This document shows, piece by piece, positions 15,151-17,639 of a DNA stretch of 17,639 bases (positions are counted from its first letter, which is position 1; each line of letters begins with the position of its first letter). Location: the NCBI GenBank assembly GCA_016841005.1, contig JAEORG010000198.1, positions 1 through 17,639 of the forward strand, read 5' to 3'. The notes under the pieces were generated by a model. The model saw only the letters and a list, made by a program, of their open reading frames with translations, was not told the DNA's origin and did no database searches. The DNA comes from Candidatus Thorarchaeota archaeon. Lineage in GTDB: Archaea; Asgardarchaeota; Thorarchaeia; Thorarchaeales; Thorarchaeaceae. Both the position numbers and the translations under genes were made by a program.

Positions 15151-17639
15151 CTAAAGATAGGGGATTCCGCGTTCTTCTTTAATCGCTGCTTGCGCTGCAG
15201 CTAACCTTGCAATTGGAAGTCGATAGGGAGAGCAAGATACGTAATCAAGTCCTAGAGAATGGAAGAATTCAACTGAACGAGGTTCACCACCATGTTCTCC
15301 GCAAATTCCAAGTTTGATGTTAGGACGTGTCATCCTACCTCTTTCGATGGCAATCTTCATGAGTTGACCAATCCCACGTTTGTCGATGCTGACAAAGGGA
15401 TCGTTTCTCAGGAGATGATTATCAAGATATTCAGGAAGGAAAGTATCGATATCATCCCGGCTGAAACCAAATCCCATCTGACTCAAATCGTTTGTGCCGA
15501 AACTGAAGAACTCCGCAGTTTCAGCCATGTCTCCCGCACGCATACATGCTCTTGGAGTTTCAATCATAGTACCATACAGAAATTCGATGTCCATTCCAAT
15601 CTTTAATCTAAGTTCTTCATAAAGGTCATCGACTATCATCTTCATAGCTTTTAATTCTGCAGATCCGATTGTTACAGGAATCATGATCTCAACTTTGACA
15701 TCCTTTCCAGCCTTTATGAGTTCAGCTGCAGCTTCTAGGATTGCGCTTACTTGCATTCTGTACACATCAGGGTGAGTTAGACCCAATCGAACTCCTCGAT
15801 GACCTAACATCGGATTCGATTCGTGGAGTGCCTCTCCTCTCTTCTTGACTTCATCAATGTCGATATTCAGGGCGTGTGCAAGTCGTTCTAGACCAATCCT
15901 GCTTTTGGGTACAAATTCATGAAGTGGTGGATCCAAGAGTCTGATGGTTACTGGTTTTCCATCCATTATCTCAAGTGTCGCTTTGACATCTATTTTCATG
16001 TGAGGTTTTAGCTCTTCTAATGCTGCGGCTCGCTCTGCATTTGTGGAGCTCATAATCATCTTTCTTAAAAGAAAGAGTGGTTCATCGCTATTTTCACCAT
16101 AGAACATATGTTCTGTCCTGAAGAGTCCGATTCCTTCAGCACCAAAATCAAGTGCTGTCTTTGCATCCTCTGGGGTTTCTGCATTTGCTCGAACTCCAAG
16201 TTTCCTATACTTATCAACTAAGCTCATGAATTCCAGCAAGCGAGGATTCTTCGTAGAATCCATCATTGGTAGTTCTCCAGAATAAACAAGGCCAAGAGTA
16301 CCATTAAGTGTGAGAACATCTCCCTCGCTGAAGATTCTTCCATCAATTGACATCTTCTTCTCAAATGGGTCGATCTCAAGTGCTCCTGCTCCAACAATAC
16401 AGCATTTACCCCAGCCTCGAGTTACTAGTGCTGCGTGACTTGTCATTCCTCCACGTGCTGTCAGAAGACCAACAGCTGCACGCATTCCCTCAATATCCTC
16501 AGGGCTTGTTTCTTCTCGAACAAGGATGACTTTCTTTCCATCATTTGTCCACTTCACAGCATCTTCTTGAGTGAACACAATCTGTCCAGTTGCGCCTCCA
16601 GGTCCAGCTGGTAGCCCCTTTGTAATAGGTTCAGCTTTTGCCTCCTCCTCTGGGTCTAATATGGGGAATAGTAATTGCCCAAGTTGTTCTGGAGCAATGC
16701 GAAGGATTGCTGTTTTCTCATCAATTCGTCCGTCATGAACGAGATCCATTGCAATGTTCAAAGCAGCTGTAGCAGTTCGTTTACCAACTCGATGTTGAAC
16801 AAGAAACAATTTACCCTGCTCGATAGTGAATTCGATATCCAGCATGTCACGCGTTTCATCCTCGAGTTTTGCACGAATCGTTTCGAGTTCTTTGTATATC
16901 TCAGGCATTCTCAGTTCAAGTGTAGGAAGATGTTTGTGCTGAGCGTTCTTAGAATCCTCATTCATAGGATTTGGAGGTCTTATTCCTGCGACAACATCTT
17001 CTCCTTGAGCAGTGAAAAGCATCTCACCATAGAACTTGTTTGCTCCCGTAGCAGGGTCTCGTGTAAACGCAACTCCTGTTGCTGAATTTTCACCTAAATT
17101 ACCAAATACCATTGTTTGGACTGTGCAGGCAGTCCCCCATTCATCAGGAATATTTTCAATTCTACGATACGCAACAGCTCGGCCTCCACCCCAACTCTTG
17201 AATACGGCACCTATTGCACCCCAGAGTTGCTCCATTGGATCATCTGGAAATGGCCTATTCAGTGTCTTCTGGATTCGTTCTTTATACAGGTTACAAAGGT
17301 CTTTCAGGTCATTGACTGAAAGTTCTGTGTCTTCCTTTGCACCCACTTCTCTTTTTTTCTTTGATAATATCCATTCAAGCTGTTGACGAATTCCCTGCCC
17401 CTCTTCCGGTTGAACTCCTTCAGCTTTCTCCATCACGACATCGGAATACATAGTGATGAGTCGTCGATAGGAGTCGTATACAAACCTCTCATTCTGAGTA
17501 ACTTCAATAAGTCCCGGGATTGTTGTGGTAGTAAGTCCAACATTGAGTACTGTTTCCATCATCCCTGGCATACTCTGTCTTGCACCAGATCTTGCGGAAA
17601 CTAGGAGTGGATTCTTCGGGTCTCCAAATTTTTTCCCCA
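15151..17639 (-). CDS. ppdK: Pyruvate, phosphate dikinase, N-terminus beyond the window
   Basis: The enzyme interconverts pyruvate + ATP + Pi and phosphoenolpyruvate + AMP + PPi, linking glycolysis and gluconeogenesis in the cytoplasm. The frame stays open to the window edge, reading GKKFGDPKNPLLVSARSGAR before the first ATG at 17571, so that ATG is internal and the ATP-grasp N-terminus is cut off. Counted from that methionine, the phosphohistidine motif is GGMTSHAALV (H379). The PEP/pyruvate barrel carries GLFRTEHMF (482-490), the SFGTNDLSQM segment (690-699) and the catalytic cysteine in GICGEHGGEP (C757). All key residues are present. It appears to be a single gene here, with a hairpin terminator after it. 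Confidence 0.96.
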   Translation of the reverse strand, partial: GKKFGDPKNPLLVSARSGARQSMPGMMETVLNVGLTTTTIPGLIEVTQNERFVYDSYRRLITMYSDVVMEKAEGVQPEEGQGIRQQLEWILSKKKREVGAKEDTELSVNDLKDLCNLYKERIQKTLNRPFPDDPMEQLWGAIGAVFKSWGGGRAVAYRRIENIPDEWGTACTVQTMVFGNLGENSATGVAFTRDPATGANKFYGEMLFTAQGEDVVAGIRPPNPMNEDSKNAQHKHLPTLELRMPEIYKELETIRAKLEDETRDMLDIEFTIEQGKLFLVQHRVGKRTATAALNIAMDLVHDGRIDEKTAILRIAPEQLGQLLFPILDPEEEAKAEPITKGLPAGPGGATGQIVFTQEDAVKWTNDGKKVILVREETSPEDIEGMRAAVGLLTARGGMTSHAALVTRGWGKCCIVGAGALEIDPFEKKMSIDGRIFSEGDVLTLNGTLGLVYSGELPMMDSTKNPRLLEFMSLVDKYRKLGVRANAETPEDAKTALDFGAEGIGLFRTEHMFYGENSDEPLFLLRKMIMSSTNAERAAALEELKPHMKIDVKATLEIMDGKPVTIRLLDPPLHEFVPKSRIGLERLAHALNIDIDEVKKRGEALHESNPMLGHRGVRLGLTHPDVYRMQVSAILEAAAELIKAGKDVKVEIMIPVTIGSAELKAMKMIVDDLYEELRLKIGMDIEFLYGTMIETPRACMRAGDMAETAEFFSFGTNDLSQMGFGFSRDDIDTFLPEYLDNHLLRNDPFVSIDKRGIGQLMKIAIERGRMTRPNIKLGICGEHGGEPRSVEFFHSLGLDYVSCSPYRLPIARLAAAQAAIKEERGIPYL

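Noticed and set aside
17571..17573. ATG at 17571 as the true start of ppdK
   Set aside because: The residues just upstream in frame (GDPKNPLLVSARSGARQS) are conserved PPDK sequence, so the gene continues beyond the window.

Overview
The window reads as archaeal chromosome, most likely from an Asgard (Thorarchaeia-like) lineage. This is an inference from three things: a soluble HdrABC/MvhD operon with strong Shine-Dalgarno sequences and 4-nt start/stop overlaps, an archaeal TATA-like box, and a set of sequon-rich, membrane-anchored beta-domain surface proteins. No rRNA, tRNA, CRISPR array, transposase or phage gene was seen.

Layout. (1) 120-1241: a secreted, C-terminally anchored surface protein. 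(2) 1242-1606: a gap with a terminator-like AT hairpin, a good TATA box and a small doubtful ORF. (3) 1607-8543: one tightly coupled operon, hdrC-hdrB-hdrA(with GltD-like insert)-mvhD-short hdrA-winged helix, every junction a 4-nt overlap. (4) 8660-10027: a second surface protein. (5) 10055-10606 (minus): a one-TM hypothetical protein. (6) 10680-10890: the decayed 5' end of another surface-protein gene, recognisable by its leader and signal peptide. (7) 10928-11023 (minus): a 31-codon basic microprotein gene with a perfect Shine-Dalgarno and a terminator built into its stop codon. (8) 11200-12678 (minus): a secreted, membrane-anchored zinc metallopeptidase, bracketed by two copies of an 18-bp direct repeat. 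(9) 12941-13513: a two-TM protein with a possible zinc-binding site. (10) 13594-15102: a third surface protein. (11) 15151 to the window end (minus): pyruvate, phosphate dikinase, lacking its N-terminus here.

How the genes work together. The operon encodes the parts of a flavin-based electron-bifurcating or -confurcating disulfide reductase: HdrB (two non-cubane cluster sites), HdrC (two [4Fe-4S]), a large HdrA, MvhD (the [2Fe-2S] adaptor), and a second, shortened HdrA. The main novelty is that an entire GltD/NfnL-type NAD(P)H-dehydrogenase module lies inside the ferredoxin domain of the large HdrA. This points to NAD(P)H as a partner built into the complex. No hydrogenase or formate dehydrogenase subunit is next to MvhD. 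The three surface proteins share a repeated beta module, and two of them plus the decayed fourth share an upstream sequence element, so they look like a duplicated, possibly co-regulated family.
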